The position numbers and the translations under genes are program-made. Below the pieces are notes generated by a model. The model ran no database searches, was not told the origin of the DNA, and was given only the letters and a program-made list of their open reading frames with translations. DNA of 12,621 bases from Nitrospirae bacterium RIFCSPLOW2_12_42_9 (lineage in GTDB: Bacteria > Nitrospirota > 9FT-COMBO-42-15 > HDB-SIOI813): contig MHER01000038.1 of NCBI GenBank assembly GCA_001805205.1, positions 1 through 12,621 of the forward strand. Reading direction: 5' to 3'. This document shows positions 1 through 7,061 of the stretch, in pieces (position 1 is the stretch's first letter; each line of letters starts with the position of its first letter).

Positions 1-2
1 TC

Positions 3-266
3 GTTTCCCAGGGAGAACGGGCAGAGATCCTGTCATCAATCCGTTCTGTAGACTATGTCGTTATCTTTAATGAACCCGATCCTTATAATACGATTGCAGC
101 GATTAAACCTGATATACTGATAAAAGGAGGGGATTGGGCTATTGATAATATTGTTGGCCGGGATATTGTAGAATCCTACGGAGGTGAGGTCCGCACCATA
201 CCCTTTGTTGAGGGATTCTCTTCATCAAGGATTATCGGGGATGTCCTTAATAAATTCAGGAAGTAA
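3..266 (+). CDS. rfaE2: D-glycero-beta-D-manno-heptose 1-phosphate adenylyltransferase (RfaE2 / C-terminal domain of HldE), 5'-truncated
   Basis: This is the last 87 codons of a gene that begins before the window and ends in TAA at 264-266. The product would transfer AMP from ATP to heptose-1-phosphate in the cytoplasm to make ADP-heptose for the LPS inner core. The visible C-terminal half of the nucleotidyltransferase fold has the family hallmarks: a KPDILIKGGDW segment, then a VGRDIVESYGGEV segment, then the ending IPFVEGFSSSRII. The HxGH nucleotide-binding motif would lie upstream and cannot be seen. It is therefore not possible to say whether this is a stand-alone RfaE2 or the end of a bifunctional HldE carrying the kinase domain. 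The end overlaps the probable mfd start by 26 bases, which suggests translational coupling. Its presence implies an LPS-type outer membrane. Confidence 0.85.
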   Translation, partial: VSQGERAEILSSIRSVDYVVIFNEPDPYNTIAAIKPDILIKGGDWAIDNIVGRDIVESYGGEVRTIPFVEGFSSSRIIGDVLNKFRK

Positions 267-3200
267 TTTTCCTTTCTCTGCTCTGATTGAAAATATTATT
301 TCTATAGGAGGAACCCATAGGGTTACAGGATTATGGGGTTCCTCTAAATCACTCTTTTTATCTGCGTTATTCAATAAGACAGATAACCCTCTCTTTGTAA
401 TAACCCACTCACAGGAGTCAGCAGAATCATTATTAACAGACCTGTCTTTATTCCCGTCCTGGTTGAAAACCACTGTACCTCTATTTTCGCTCCCCTTCTG
501 GGAAATACTGCCATTCGATATTATGGCTCCGCATCCTGAGATAATTCATGAAAGAATGACAGCTTATCGTGCCCTTTTAAGCGGTATCCGCGGGATATTT
601 GTTGTACCGGTTCAATCATTAATGCAGCGTGTCATGTCACCTGATCTTTTTAAAGAGGCAAATATTAATATCAATACAGGGTCGCAAATTGAGAGGGACT
701 CTCTTGTCTCTCATCTTGTAAGGTTTGGCTACGAACCATCTGATATGGTTAGCACCAGGGGTACTTTTAGTCTGAGGGGTGGGATTATAGACCTCTTCTC
801 TCCGGGAGAAGAGGCTCCGGTACGTATTGAGTTTTTTGGGGATACTATAGATACCATTCGCACCTTTGATACAGAGACACAGAGGTCTGTTAAACAAAAG
901 GATTCCACTTTTATAATGCCTGCCAAGGAGTTTCCCATATCAGTAAATTCACTCTTTGATTTTCTTAATCCCGAATCAACCATTATATTTAATGAGCCGG
1001 CTGAGATCAGGAAAAACAGTAATTCTAACTGGAATTATATATTAGAGACATACAATGAAGTGGTGCTGCAGAGACGTGTTATTCCTGAACCACCTGAGTT
1101 ATATCTTACTATTGAGGATATATCAAAATCCATTGAAACCTTCCATCTCAAAATTGATATTGAGCCCCTTCCAATAGATGGGACAACCTGCATCCAGGTT
1201 GGTTCTTCCACTGACATTTTTATTGACTCAAAAAAGAACGCTTCTCCGATAAAGACCATTATAGAAAAGCTGGCTGTTTTGAGAAAAACCTTTACTGTAA
1301 TCCTTGTCTCTCCAACCGAAGGCCAGGCTGAAAGACTCCATGATATCCTGATGGAATACGATGTGCCTGCGTCTCTCAGGAAACCTGAAGAGATCCACCC
1401 ATTTATAATAAAGGCCGGCGAACATCAAATCATCCCCCTGATAATCACCTATGGAAATATCTCGTCCGGCTTTATTTATCCAGAGTCATCTCTGCTGATA
1501 GTAACTGAAGAAGAGATGTTTGGTAAGAGAACTAAGAGGAGACCACCCACAAAACAGAAGGTCCGTTCTTTTTTAACATCCTTCCAGGATATAAAAGAAG
1601 GGGATTATGTAGTCCATGTATATCATGGCGTCGGACAATATGAGGGACTGAAACGCAAGGTCCTCAGCGGAGGAGGAAGTGACTTTCTCTGTATACGATA
1701 TTCCGGTGGTGATTATATATATGTTCCTGTTGATAATCTCGATATGGTACAAAAATACATTGGCTCAGAAGGGCACATCCCTCATATAGACCGGCTCCAG
1801 GGATCGAGATGGGAAAAGACAAAAAGTCGTGTACAGAAGGCTATTGATGAGATTGCGGCTGATCTTTTAGACCTTTATGCTGCCCGTGAAATCATGGAGG
1901 GTTTTTCCTATTCACCTGACAGTTTTATAATGAAAGAATTTGAGACTTCGTTTGAGTATGAAGAAACACCAGACCAGTTTTCAGCAATTGAAGATGTTAA
2001 ACAGGACATGGAATCTAAAAAGCCTATGGACAGACTAATATGTGGTGATGTAGGGTATGGTAAGACAGAGGTGGCCCTGCGTGCAGCATGTAAGGCTATT
2101 TTAGATGGAAAACAGACGGCCATGCTCGTCCCAACCACACTTTTAGCATACCAGCACTATCAAACATTTTCTCAGAGGTTTACATCTTTCCCTGTCAGGG
2201 TAGAGATGCTCAGCCGTTTCAGGTCTCCGCGTGAGCAGAAAAATTTAATAAAAGACCTTGCTGATGGAAATATAGATATTATTATTGGAACCCAGCGTCT
2301 GCTCCAAAAGGATATAAGCTTTAGAAATATTGGACTTGTAATAGTAGATGAAGAACAGCGATTCGGGGTTAAACAGAAAGAAAAACTGAAACAGTTACGT
2401 AAGACAATAGATGTCCTTACCCTCTCTGCCACACCTATTCCGAGAACCCTTCAGTTGTCTCTGTTTGGTATACGGGATCTTAGTATTATTGAAACACCAC
2501 CGGCTGACCGCCTCTCAATCCGAACTATTATTTCCCCTTTTGATAAGAGGATTATCCGGGATGCCATCTTACGGGAGTTTGCCAGGGACGGAAGGGTCTT
2601 TTTTGTACACAACAGGGTGGAGAACATTGACAGTATTGCTGCCTTTCTCCATGGGCTTATTCCGGAGGCCAGGATTGGGGTAGCCCACGGGCAGATGAGG
2701 GAGGGTTTATTGGAAGATGTGATGATAAAATTTATTTCAGGTGATTATAATATGCTGGTATGCTCTGCGATTATTGAGTCCGGTTTGGATATTCCATCAG
2801 CCAATACTATCATTATAAACAGGGCAGATATGTTCGGGCTTGCAGACCTGTATCAGCTAAGGGGACGGGTTGGGAGGTCAGGTCATCAGGCCTATGCATA
2901 TTTTATAATCCCGGGTGAGGAGTCTCTTACAGAGGATGCGAAAAAGAGGATAAAGGCCATACAGGAACTTTCAGAATTAGGGGCTGGTTTCAAGCTTGCA
3001 TTAAAAGACCTTGAAATAAGGGGCTCGGGAAACCTGCTTGGAAAGCAGCAGTCCGGGCATATCTCGGCTGTTGGTTTTGAGATGTATAGTCAGATGCTTG
3101 AAGAGGCTGTAAAAAGAGTGAAGGGAGAAAAAGTAGAAGAAGAGATTAACCCTGCCCTGAATCTTCGTATCTCTGCCTTTATACCGGAGGAATTTATAGA

Positions 3201-3588
3201 AGACTCTTCTCAAAGGCTTTCCTTCTATAAGAGACTTGCCTCTGTAAAAGAAGATGGTACATTAACTTCTCTCAGGGAAGAGATGACTGACAGATATGGC
3301 CGCTTGCCGGGAGAAGTAGAAAATCTGTTTCAGGTGATAGAGGTAAAGTTGCTTGCCCGTTCAAACAAAGTATTAAAGATAGAGTGTGGCACAGAAGGAA
3401 TCTTCTTCACTATTGATTCTAAGGCTAAAATTAAGGGGGATATCCTTTCTACGCTTACAACCACATATCCCGGCCGGATTCGTTTTGTCTCTGACTACAC
3501 CTTTCTTCTATTGACATCATCTAATGATCCTCTTTATATCTTTCAGGAAACAATAAACTGCTTGAAAGTTATAGGGGGTTGTGTTTAA
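241..3588 (+). CDS. mfd: Transcription-repair coupling factor Mfd
   Basis: Mfd is an ATP-driven translocase that removes RNA polymerase stalled at DNA lesions and recruits UvrA for nucleotide excision repair. From ATG 241 the protein has 1115 residues, close to the roughly 1150 of E. coli Mfd. Domains in order: a UvrB-like N-terminal module with a degenerate P-loop (TGLWGSSKS, about residue 29) and the FSLRGGIIDLF region; an RNA-polymerase-interacting domain beginning GDYVVHVYHGVGQYEG (residue 454); an SF2 motor with Walker A GDVGYGKTE (K608), DEEQ box (703-706), SAT motif (729-731) and motif VI QLRGRVGRSG (from 872); the TRG/relay region DLEIRGSGNLLGKQQSG; and a C-terminal D7-type domain. 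A GTG at 184 would add 19 residues inside the upstream gene. I prefer ATG 241, with AAGG about 11 bases upstream, because the extension looks non-conserved. No defect is visible. Confidence 0.96.
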   Translation: MSLINSGSNFPFSALIENIISIGGTHRVTGLWGSSKSLFLSALFNKTDNPLFVITHSQESAESLLTDLSLFPSWLKTTVPLFSLPFWEILPFDIMAPHPEIIHERMTAYRALLSGIRGIFVVPVQSLMQRVMSPDLFKEANININTGSQIERDSLVSHLVRFGYEPSDMVSTRGTFSLRGGIIDLFSPGEEAPVRIEFFGDTIDTIRTFDTETQRSVKQKDSTFIMPAKEFPISVNSLFDFLNPESTIIFNEPAEIRKNSNSNWNYILETYNEVVLQRRVIPEPPELYLTIEDISKSIETFHLKIDIEPLPIDGTTCIQVGSSTDIFIDSKKNASPIKTIIEKLAVLRKTFTVILVSPTEGQAERLHDILMEYDVPASLRKPEEIHPFIIKAGEHQIIPLIITYGNISSGFIYPESSLLIVTEEEMFGKRTKRRPPTKQKVRSFLTSFQDIKEGDYVVHVYHGVGQYEGLKRKVLSGGGSDFLCIRYSGGDYIYVPVDNLDMVQKYIGSEGHIPHIDRLQGSRWEKTKSRVQKAIDEIAADLLDLYAAREIMEGFSYSPDSFIMKEFETSFEYEETPDQFSAIEDVKQDMESKKPMDRLICGDVGYGKTEVALRAACKAILDGKQTAMLVPTTLLAYQHYQTFSQRFTSFPVRVEMLSRFRSPREQKNLIKDLADGNIDIIIGTQRLLQKDISFRNIGLVIVDEEQRFGVKQKEKLKQLRKTIDVLTLSATPIPRTLQLSLFGIRDLSIIETPPADRLSIRTIISPFDKRIIRDAILREFARDGRVFFVHNRVENIDSIAAFLHGLIPEARIGVAHGQMREGLLEDVMIKFISGDYNMLVCSAIIESGLDIPSANTIIINRADMFGLADLYQLRGRVGRSGHQAYAYFIIPGEESLTEDAKKRIKAIQELSELGAGFKLALKDLEIRGSGNLLGKQQSGHISAVGFEMYSQMLEEAVKRVKGEKVEEEINPALNLRISAFIPEEFIEDSSQRLSFYKRLASVKEDGTLTSLREEMTDRYGRLPGEVENLFQVIEVKLLARSNKVLKIECGTEGIFFTIDSKAKIKGDILSTLTTTYPGRIRFVSDYTFLLLTSSNDPLYIFQETINCLKVIGGCV

Positions 3589-3628
3589 ATCTTCATGGAA
3601 AATGATAAATCTTAATAAAGGAGCTAAA

Positions 3629-4534
3629 ATGAAAAAGATTTTTATCGTAGGGTTGTCCTTTTTCTGTTTGACTATGGTGTCTGCTTCTTGTAAGGAAAAG
3701 GGCGGGGTAAAAATGGGCAGCAAGAATAGTGAACCTGTATTGGCAAAGATAAACAATAAAGAAATTACACTTACTGAATTCAATGACAGACTTAAAGAGG
3801 TTCCCCAATTAGCTCAAAAAGAATCTCTGAGTTTAGAGACTAAAAAGGGATTGCTTGACAACCTTGTTGTAAGGGAACTTTTATACCAGGATGCCCTCAA
3901 GACCGGTATAGACAAAGAAAAAGACACAGCCTTTTTAGTTGAAGAAATGAAGATGCGGGTGGTTGTTGACAGGTATTTTAAAAAAGAGATTGATGACAAG
4001 GTTAAAGTAACAGAGGATGATGTAAAAACTTTCTATAAAGAACACCCGGAAGAGGCAAAAACACCTGATGAAGTAAGGGCAAGTCATATACTACTCAAAA
4101 CAAAAGAAGAAGCTGAGATGATTAAAAAGAAATTAAAAGAGGGTTCGAAGTTTGAAGACCTTGCAAAAAAATACTCTCTTGACCATGGCAGCAAGGAAAC
4201 AGGGGGTGACCTTGGTCTTTTTTCAAAAGGTATGATGGTGCCTGAATTTGAAGAGGCTGCGTTTAAATTAAAAGTCGGGGAAGTAAGTGATATAGTCCAG
4301 ACACAATTTGGTTTTCATATAATCAAGATTAAGGAAAGAAAAGAAGGAAAGATAAAGAATTATGATGAGGTAAAAAAGGATTTGGAAAATTCACTGATAA
4401 ACAAGAAAAGAAAAGATAGATTTGATACCCTTGTGGCAGAACTTAAAGCAAAGGGAAAAATAACTATTAATGAAGATCTTCTAAAGGGTGATGGTACTAA
4501 AACTCCGTCAGATGATAAACCGGTTGAAAAATAA
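3629..4534 (+). CDS. Exported parvulin-type peptidyl-prolyl cis-trans isomerase (PrsA/SurA-like, possible lipoprotein)
   Basis: The protein has 301 residues. ATG 3629 is chosen because AAGGAG lies six bases upstream and the translation opens with a signal peptide: MKK, a hydrophobic run, then VSASC with Cys21. The C at +1 suggests a lipoprotein, but the -3 residue is Ser rather than Leu/Val/Ile, so ordinary signal peptidase I cleavage after VSA is also possible. A SurA_N-like helical segment (about 35-140, beginning VLAKINNKEITLTEF) is followed by a complete PpiC domain (about 147-237). That domain carries RASHILLK (His153), a GGDLG loop, the FEEAAFKL segment and FGFHIIK (His230), so both core histidines are present and it should be catalytically active. 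A Lys/Asp-rich tail follows. The likely role is folding or escorting envelope proteins in the periplasm. It lies 40 bases after mfd and overlaps the next gene. Confidence 0.9.
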   Translation: MKKIFIVGLSFFCLTMVSASCKEKGGVKMGSKNSEPVLAKINNKEITLTEFNDRLKEVPQLAQKESLSLETKKGLLDNLVVRELLYQDALKTGIDKEKDTAFLVEEMKMRVVVDRYFKKEIDDKVKVTEDDVKTFYKEHPEEAKTPDEVRASHILLKTKEEAEMIKKKLKEGSKFEDLAKKYSLDHGSKETGGDLGLFSKGMMVPEFEEAAFKLKVGEVSDIVQTQFGFHIIKIKERKEGKIKNYDEVKKDLENSLINKKRKDRFDTLVAELKAKGKITINEDLLKGDGTKTPSDDKPVEK

Positions 4535-5375
4535 ATTAAATATTAAATTAATATTTTTATCAGTTGTATCTTTTTGTTTGCTATTAGATATATCTCTTAG
4601 TACAGCAGAAGACAGGATAATTGCTATTGTTAATGATGAATTTATTACAGAAAGTGAATTAAAAGATAAAAATGATTTTTCTTATATTAAATTATCATAC
4701 TTGATTGAAAAGAAACTACAGTTACAGACTGCAAAAAAGAGGGGGATAACTGTTCAACAAGAAGAAATTCCCTCTTTCAAAGAGATTATTTCTGAAGAAG
4801 AAAAAAAAGAGGCTGTAGAACAGCTTACAATATTTAAACTTTTAAACAAGGATATAAAGTCCAGGATATCAATAAATGATAAAGAATTAGAAGAATATTA
4901 TATATTAAATAAAGAACTCTTTATTCTGCCTGAAGAGGTAAGGGTTGGATATGTTTTTATCCCAATTAAAACATCTGATTCTCCGGAAAACATTAATTTA
5001 TCTAATAAGAAAATAAATAACATATTGTCTGATTTAAAAATAAATACCTCGTTAAAGGATATTTCTACGCGTTATAATGGAAGTATTGATGTTCAGGTCA
5101 TTGATGATTTAGGAGTAATTAAGAGGGGTGATTTATTAAAAGAGCTTGATATTACTGCCTTTAGCTTAAGAGAAGGAGAAATAAGTGATGTTATTTATAC
5201 TTCCTCCGGTTTTTATATATTAAAGGTTTTGGAAAAGAAGTCCTTAAAATATAAAACGTTTGAGGATTTAACAGATTTGATTAGAGAGAAGGTATTTCAG
5301 GAAAAGAGCGAAAAATTATATAAAGAATGGATATATAATATTAAAACATCTTCTTTTATTGAATTAAGGATTTAG
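4512..5375 (+). CDS. SurA-like periplasmic chaperone with degenerate parvulin domain
   Basis: This is probably a periplasmic chaperone for outer-membrane proteins. From ATG 4512 it has 287 residues and overlaps the upstream isomerase gene by 23 bases. GTG 4488, ATG 4491 and TTG 4524 are in-frame alternatives, and no start has a strong ribosome site, so coupled translation is likely. A basic N-terminus and hydrophobic segment (about 13-29) lead to a signal peptidase I-type site STA|ED near residue 32. The mature start DRIIAIVNDEFITESEL is typical of the SurA N-terminal domain. The C-terminal part (about 142-240) is recognisably PpiC-like (ITAFSLREGEISDVIYT), but both catalytic-site histidines are Tyr (Tyr147 in RVGYVF, Tyr235 in GFYILK) and GGDLG has become IDDLG. 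Isomerase activity is therefore doubtful. Codons are visibly richer in A and T than in mfd or gyrB. The stop is TAG. Confidence 0.8.
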   Translation: MINRLKNKLNIKLIFLSVVSFCLLLDISLSTAEDRIIAIVNDEFITESELKDKNDFSYIKLSYLIEKKLQLQTAKKRGITVQQEEIPSFKEIISEEEKKEAVEQLTIFKLLNKDIKSRISINDKELEEYYILNKELFILPEEVRVGYVFIPIKTSDSPENINLSNKKINNILSDLKINTSLKDISTRYNGSIDVQVIDDLGVIKRGDLLKELDITAFSLREGEISDVIYTSSGFYILKVLEKKSLKYKTFEDLTDLIREKVFQEKSEKLYKEWIYNIKTSSFIELRI

Positions 5376-5380
5376 TCTTT

Positions 5381-5430
5381 TATTATAAAAAATATATATA
5401 TAAATAAGATATAGTAGTAATAATAAGGGC
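5381..5430 (+). other. AT-rich tract with DnaA-trio-like triplets (candidate DNA unwinding element)
   Basis: Positions 5381-5410 are almost pure A/T (TATTATAAAAAATATATATA and onward). They are followed by TAG TAG TAA TAA TAA at 5412-5426 and then GGGC at 5427-5430. DnaA-trios, known from Bacillus oriC, are 5'-TA(G/A)-3' repeats separated from a DnaA box by a short GC-rich step. The triplets, the GGGC step and the adjacent AT tract fit that order reading right to left. I see no good DnaA box directly right of the GGGC; the nearest candidate is about 60 bases away, so the match is incomplete. Confidence 0.4.
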
Positions 5431-5491
5431 TGTTATTTTGTTAATATCTCCTTAACATTGTGATTTTAAAGAAAATATTATATAATAAACC

Positions 5492-5500
5492 TGTTGATAA
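5492..5500 (-). promoter_or_regulatory. Variant DnaA box
   Basis: TGTTGATAA reads TTATCAACA on the minus strand, one mismatch from the consensus TTATCCACA. Its position between the triplet run and the perfect palindromic box pair supports it as a weaker DnaA site. A one-mismatch nonamer can arise by chance in AT-rich DNA. Confidence 0.45.
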
Positions 5501-5528
5501 TGTGACCTGTTAGTAATAAAAAGTGATT

Positions 5529-5602
5529 GCCTTTAAAAGTATAGTCTGATATAGTAGAGTCTCCTCAAGAGTATAACCAGCTTAAAGGCTTAAAAGACTA
5601 TA
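5529..5602. repeat. Two interleaved 8-bp inverted repeats (A-B-A'-B')
   Basis: GCCTTTAA (5529-5536) pairs with TTAAAGGC (5582-5589), and TATAGTCT (5540-5547) pairs with AGACTATA (5595-5602). Both pairs are perfect, and the order is interleaved, as in a pseudoknot. The right side also contains GCTTAAA twice (5580-5586 and 5588-5594). The 10-mer GATATAGTAG at 5548-5557 repeats one at 5408-5417. The symmetry could serve protein binding at the origin or RNA folding in a dnaA leader; no family is recognised. Confidence 0.5.
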
Positions 5603-5644
5603 TAAAACATAGATAACTAATTGAAATTAAAGACATATTTAATA

Positions 5645-5664
5645 TTATCCACAGCTGTGGATAA
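5645..5664. promoter_or_regulatory. Head-to-head pair of perfect DnaA boxes (20-bp palindrome)
   Basis: TTATCCACA (5645-5653), GC, then TGTGGATAA (5656-5664): both halves match the strict consensus DnaA box, in opposite orientation two bases apart. They end 65 bases before the dnaA ATG. The pair would be a high-affinity DnaA site, serving the origin and probably also dnaA autoregulation given its closeness to the promoter-like sequence. Confidence 0.9.
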
Positions 5665-5669
5665 GTTGT

Positions 5670-5698
5670 TTGTAAATAATAAAATTAATAGCTAATAT
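5670..5698 (+). promoter_or_regulatory. dnaA: Weak sigma70-like promoter candidate for dnaA
   Basis: TTGTAA (5670-5675) and TAATAT (5693-5698) are separated by 17 bases, each matching 4 of 6 consensus positions. The position, between the DnaA-box palindrome and dnaA, is sensible. In AT-rich DNA such matches are common, so support is modest. Transcription would start near 5705 and leave a short leader without a clear ribosome-binding site. Confidence 0.3.
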
Positions 5699-5729
5699 TA
5701 AAGGGTTTTTGCCTTCTTTATAATTAAAA

Positions 5730-6506
5730 ATGGATATCTGGGAGATCAGCCTCAAGGAGATAGAAAACATACTAACAAGACAGAGCTTTGAAAACTGGTT
5801 TCGGTTTACAAAACTGCATTCTTTTAAGGGGAATACCATTGAAATAGGTGTATCAAGCACATTCCTTGGAAACTGGTTAAAAAACCATTTTATTGATGTG
5901 ATAAAAGGTACCCTGAAAAAGGTGACCGGTATTGATGAGTTAAATATAGATTTTATAGTTTGTGATGATTTAAAACAAGATGTTACAGATGTCCCTCAGA
6001 GTGTTTCCTATAAAAGAAAAAAAGACGAGAAGTTAAATCCAAAATATACCTTTAGCTCATTTGTTGTTGGTCCAAGTAATCAGTTTGCACATGCCTCAAC
6101 AAGGGCAGTAGCAGATTCGCCGGGTAAGTCCTATAACCCGCTATTTATATATAGTGGTGTAGGTTTAGGAAAGACACACCTGTTACATGCTATAGGAAAC
6201 CACATTATTAGTAGTAATAAACCAAACACAAGGATTTTATATGTTTCTTCAGAACAATTTACAAATGAGGTGATACAGGCAATATTGAATGATAAGACAG
6301 TTGAACTAAGGAATAAATATAGAAATAACACAGATGTCCTTTTAATAGACGATATCCAGTTTATTGCCGGAAAGGAAAGGACAGTTGAAGAGTTTTTTCA
6401 CACATTTAATACACTTTATGAGGCCCATAAACAGATTGTTATAACAAGCGACAGGTTTCCAAAAGATATACAGAATATAGATGAACGTCTTCGGTCAAGA
6501 TTTTAG
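5730..6506 (+). CDS. dnaA: Chromosomal replication initiator DnaA, N-terminal part (ends at in-frame TAG)
   Basis: DnaA binds oriC boxes, oligomerises with ATP and opens the origin. This reading frame gives 258 residues before a TAG. Domain I ([20 protein letters not shown]...NWF, about 1-80) is followed by a short linker and the AAA+ core from about residue 109 ([18 protein letters not shown]). It contains Walker A GVGLGKTH (143-150, K148), Walker B LLIDD (D207, D208) and box [11 protein letters not shown] (251-258) with arginine finger R257. The stop comes directly after Phe258, where relatives have Gly, Glu or Gln. The frame continues without any other stop to 7061, giving 443 codons in total, a normal DnaA length. 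ATG 5730 has no good Shine-Dalgarno sequence. As it stands the product lacks the AAA+ lid, sensor II and the DNA-binding domain, so it could not initiate alone. Confidence 0.93.
   Translation: MDIWEISLKEIENILTRQSFENWFRFTKLHSFKGNTIEIGVSSTFLGNWLKNHFIDVIKGTLKKVTGIDELNIDFIVCDDLKQDVTDVPQSVSYKRKKDEKLNPKYTFSSFVVGPSNQFAHASTRAVADSPGKSYNPLFIYSGVGLGKTHLLHAIGNHIISSNKPNTRILYVSSEQFTNEVIQAILNDKTVELRNKYRNNTDVLLIDDIQFIAGKERTVEEFFHTFNTLYEAHKQIVITSDRFPKDIQNIDERLRSRF
6504..6506 (+). other. dnaA: In-frame TAG within dnaA (codon 259)
   Basis: The frame reads TCA AGA TTT TAG TGG GGT CTT, that is S R F stop W G L. Homologues read SRF-x-WGL with x commonly Gly or Glu, so a single base change from GAG (or CAG) would explain it. 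The frame matches on both sides, so this is a substitution and not a frameshift. Possible causes are a sequencing error, a real nonsense mutation, or amber readthrough/recoding. Confidence 0.95.
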
Positions 6507-7061
6507 TGGGGTCTTTTAGCAGATATACAACCACCGGACCTTGAAACAAGGATAGCAATTATAAAGAAAAAGGCAGCCGGAGAGTTTCCAAACCTGCATT
6601 TCCCTGATGATGTTGCCCTCTTTCTTGCTGAAAACATAAAGACAAATGTCAGGGAAATAGAGGGGGCACTGGTCAGACTTGGTGCATTCTCCTCACTTAC
6701 AGGCCAGGAGTTGACCCTGGAAATGGCAAAAAGGGTGTTCAAGGATCTTATAAGGGACAGGGAAGAAAAAATTACAATAGATAAGGTCCAAAAGGTTGTC
6801 TCTACACACTTTAATATAAAAATATCTGACCTTAAATCAAAAAAGAGGACCAAATCCCTGGTTACACCTCGCCAGATAGGAATGTTTTTGAGCAGAGAGT
6901 TGCTAAAAATGTCTTTTCCGGAAATAGGGAGACATTTTGGCGGAAAGGACCACTCAACAGTAATTTATGCATGTAATCTTATAGAAAAAAACAAAAGCAA
7001 AGATACAAACATGGGTTATCTGCTTGAGGACATTATTAAAAAGATAAAGGAGGGGGGATAA
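6507..7061 (+). CDS. dnaA: DnaA, C-terminal part (AAA+ lid and DNA-binding domain) in the same frame after the TAG
   Basis: These 184 codons continue the dnaA frame. They begin WGLLADIQPPDLETR, reach the sensor II segment TNVREIEGALVRL (Arg308 counting the TAG as codon 259), and finish with domain IV. Domain IV contains the basic loop and helix (KRTKSLVTPRQIGMFLSREL) and the DnaA signature HFGGKDHSTVIYA (402-414), which reads DnaA boxes. All diagnostic residues look intact, so constraint has acted on this part. The first usable start codons are TTG 6711 and ATG 6723, both beyond sensor II. A separately initiated protein would therefore be little more than the DNA-binding domain. The TAA stop at 7059-7061 overlaps the dnaN ATG by one base. 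Confidence 0.9.
   Translation, partial: WGLLADIQPPDLETRIAIIKKKAAGEFPNLHFPDDVALFLAENIKTNVREIEGALVRLGAFSSLTGQELTLEMAKRVFKDLIRDREEKITIDKVQKVVSTHFNIKISDLKSKKRTKSLVTPRQIGMFLSRELLKMSFPEIGRHFGGKDHSTVIYACNLIEKNKSKDTNMGYLLEDIIKKIKEGG

Larger units (their letters stand above)
5376..5729. other. Probable chromosomal replication origin (oriC) and dnaA control region
   Basis: No gene is visible in these 354 bases, which are strongly A+T rich and lie directly upstream of dnaA, the usual oriC position in many bacteria. From left to right they hold an AT-rich tract (5381-5410), a TA(G/A) triplet run ending in GGGC (5412-5430), a variant DnaA box (5492-5500), two interleaved inverted repeats (5529-5602) and a palindromic pair of perfect DnaA boxes (5645-5664). 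A weak promoter-like pair comes next, before dnaA. The perfect boxes and gene context are seen directly; origin function is inferred. Confidence 0.72.

Noticed and set aside
184..240. GTG at 184 as the mfd start, giving 19 extra residues
   Set aside because: It lies deep within the conserved rfaE2 end and the extension looks unlike Mfd; ATG 241 gives a family-like N-terminus.
304..313. Strong ribosome-site-like AGGAGG near 306
   Set aside because: No start codon follows at a suitable distance, and the bases encode the conserved IGGTHRVTGL segment of Mfd.
3581..3628. GTG at 3581 as the start of the parvulin gene
   Set aside because: The extension precedes the signal peptide; ATG 3629 has AAGGAG correctly placed and begins MKK plus a hydrophobic run.
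5376..5729. tRNA, CRISPR or small protein gene in the intergenic region
   Set aside because: I found no cloverleaf, no regularly spaced direct repeats and no ORF with a convincing start; the content fits an origin.
6711..7061. Independent small protein starting at TTG 6711 after the dnaA TAG
   Set aside because: The TTG directly abuts AGGAG with almost no spacing and lies in mid-domain; the sequence is simply the continuation of DnaA in the same frame.
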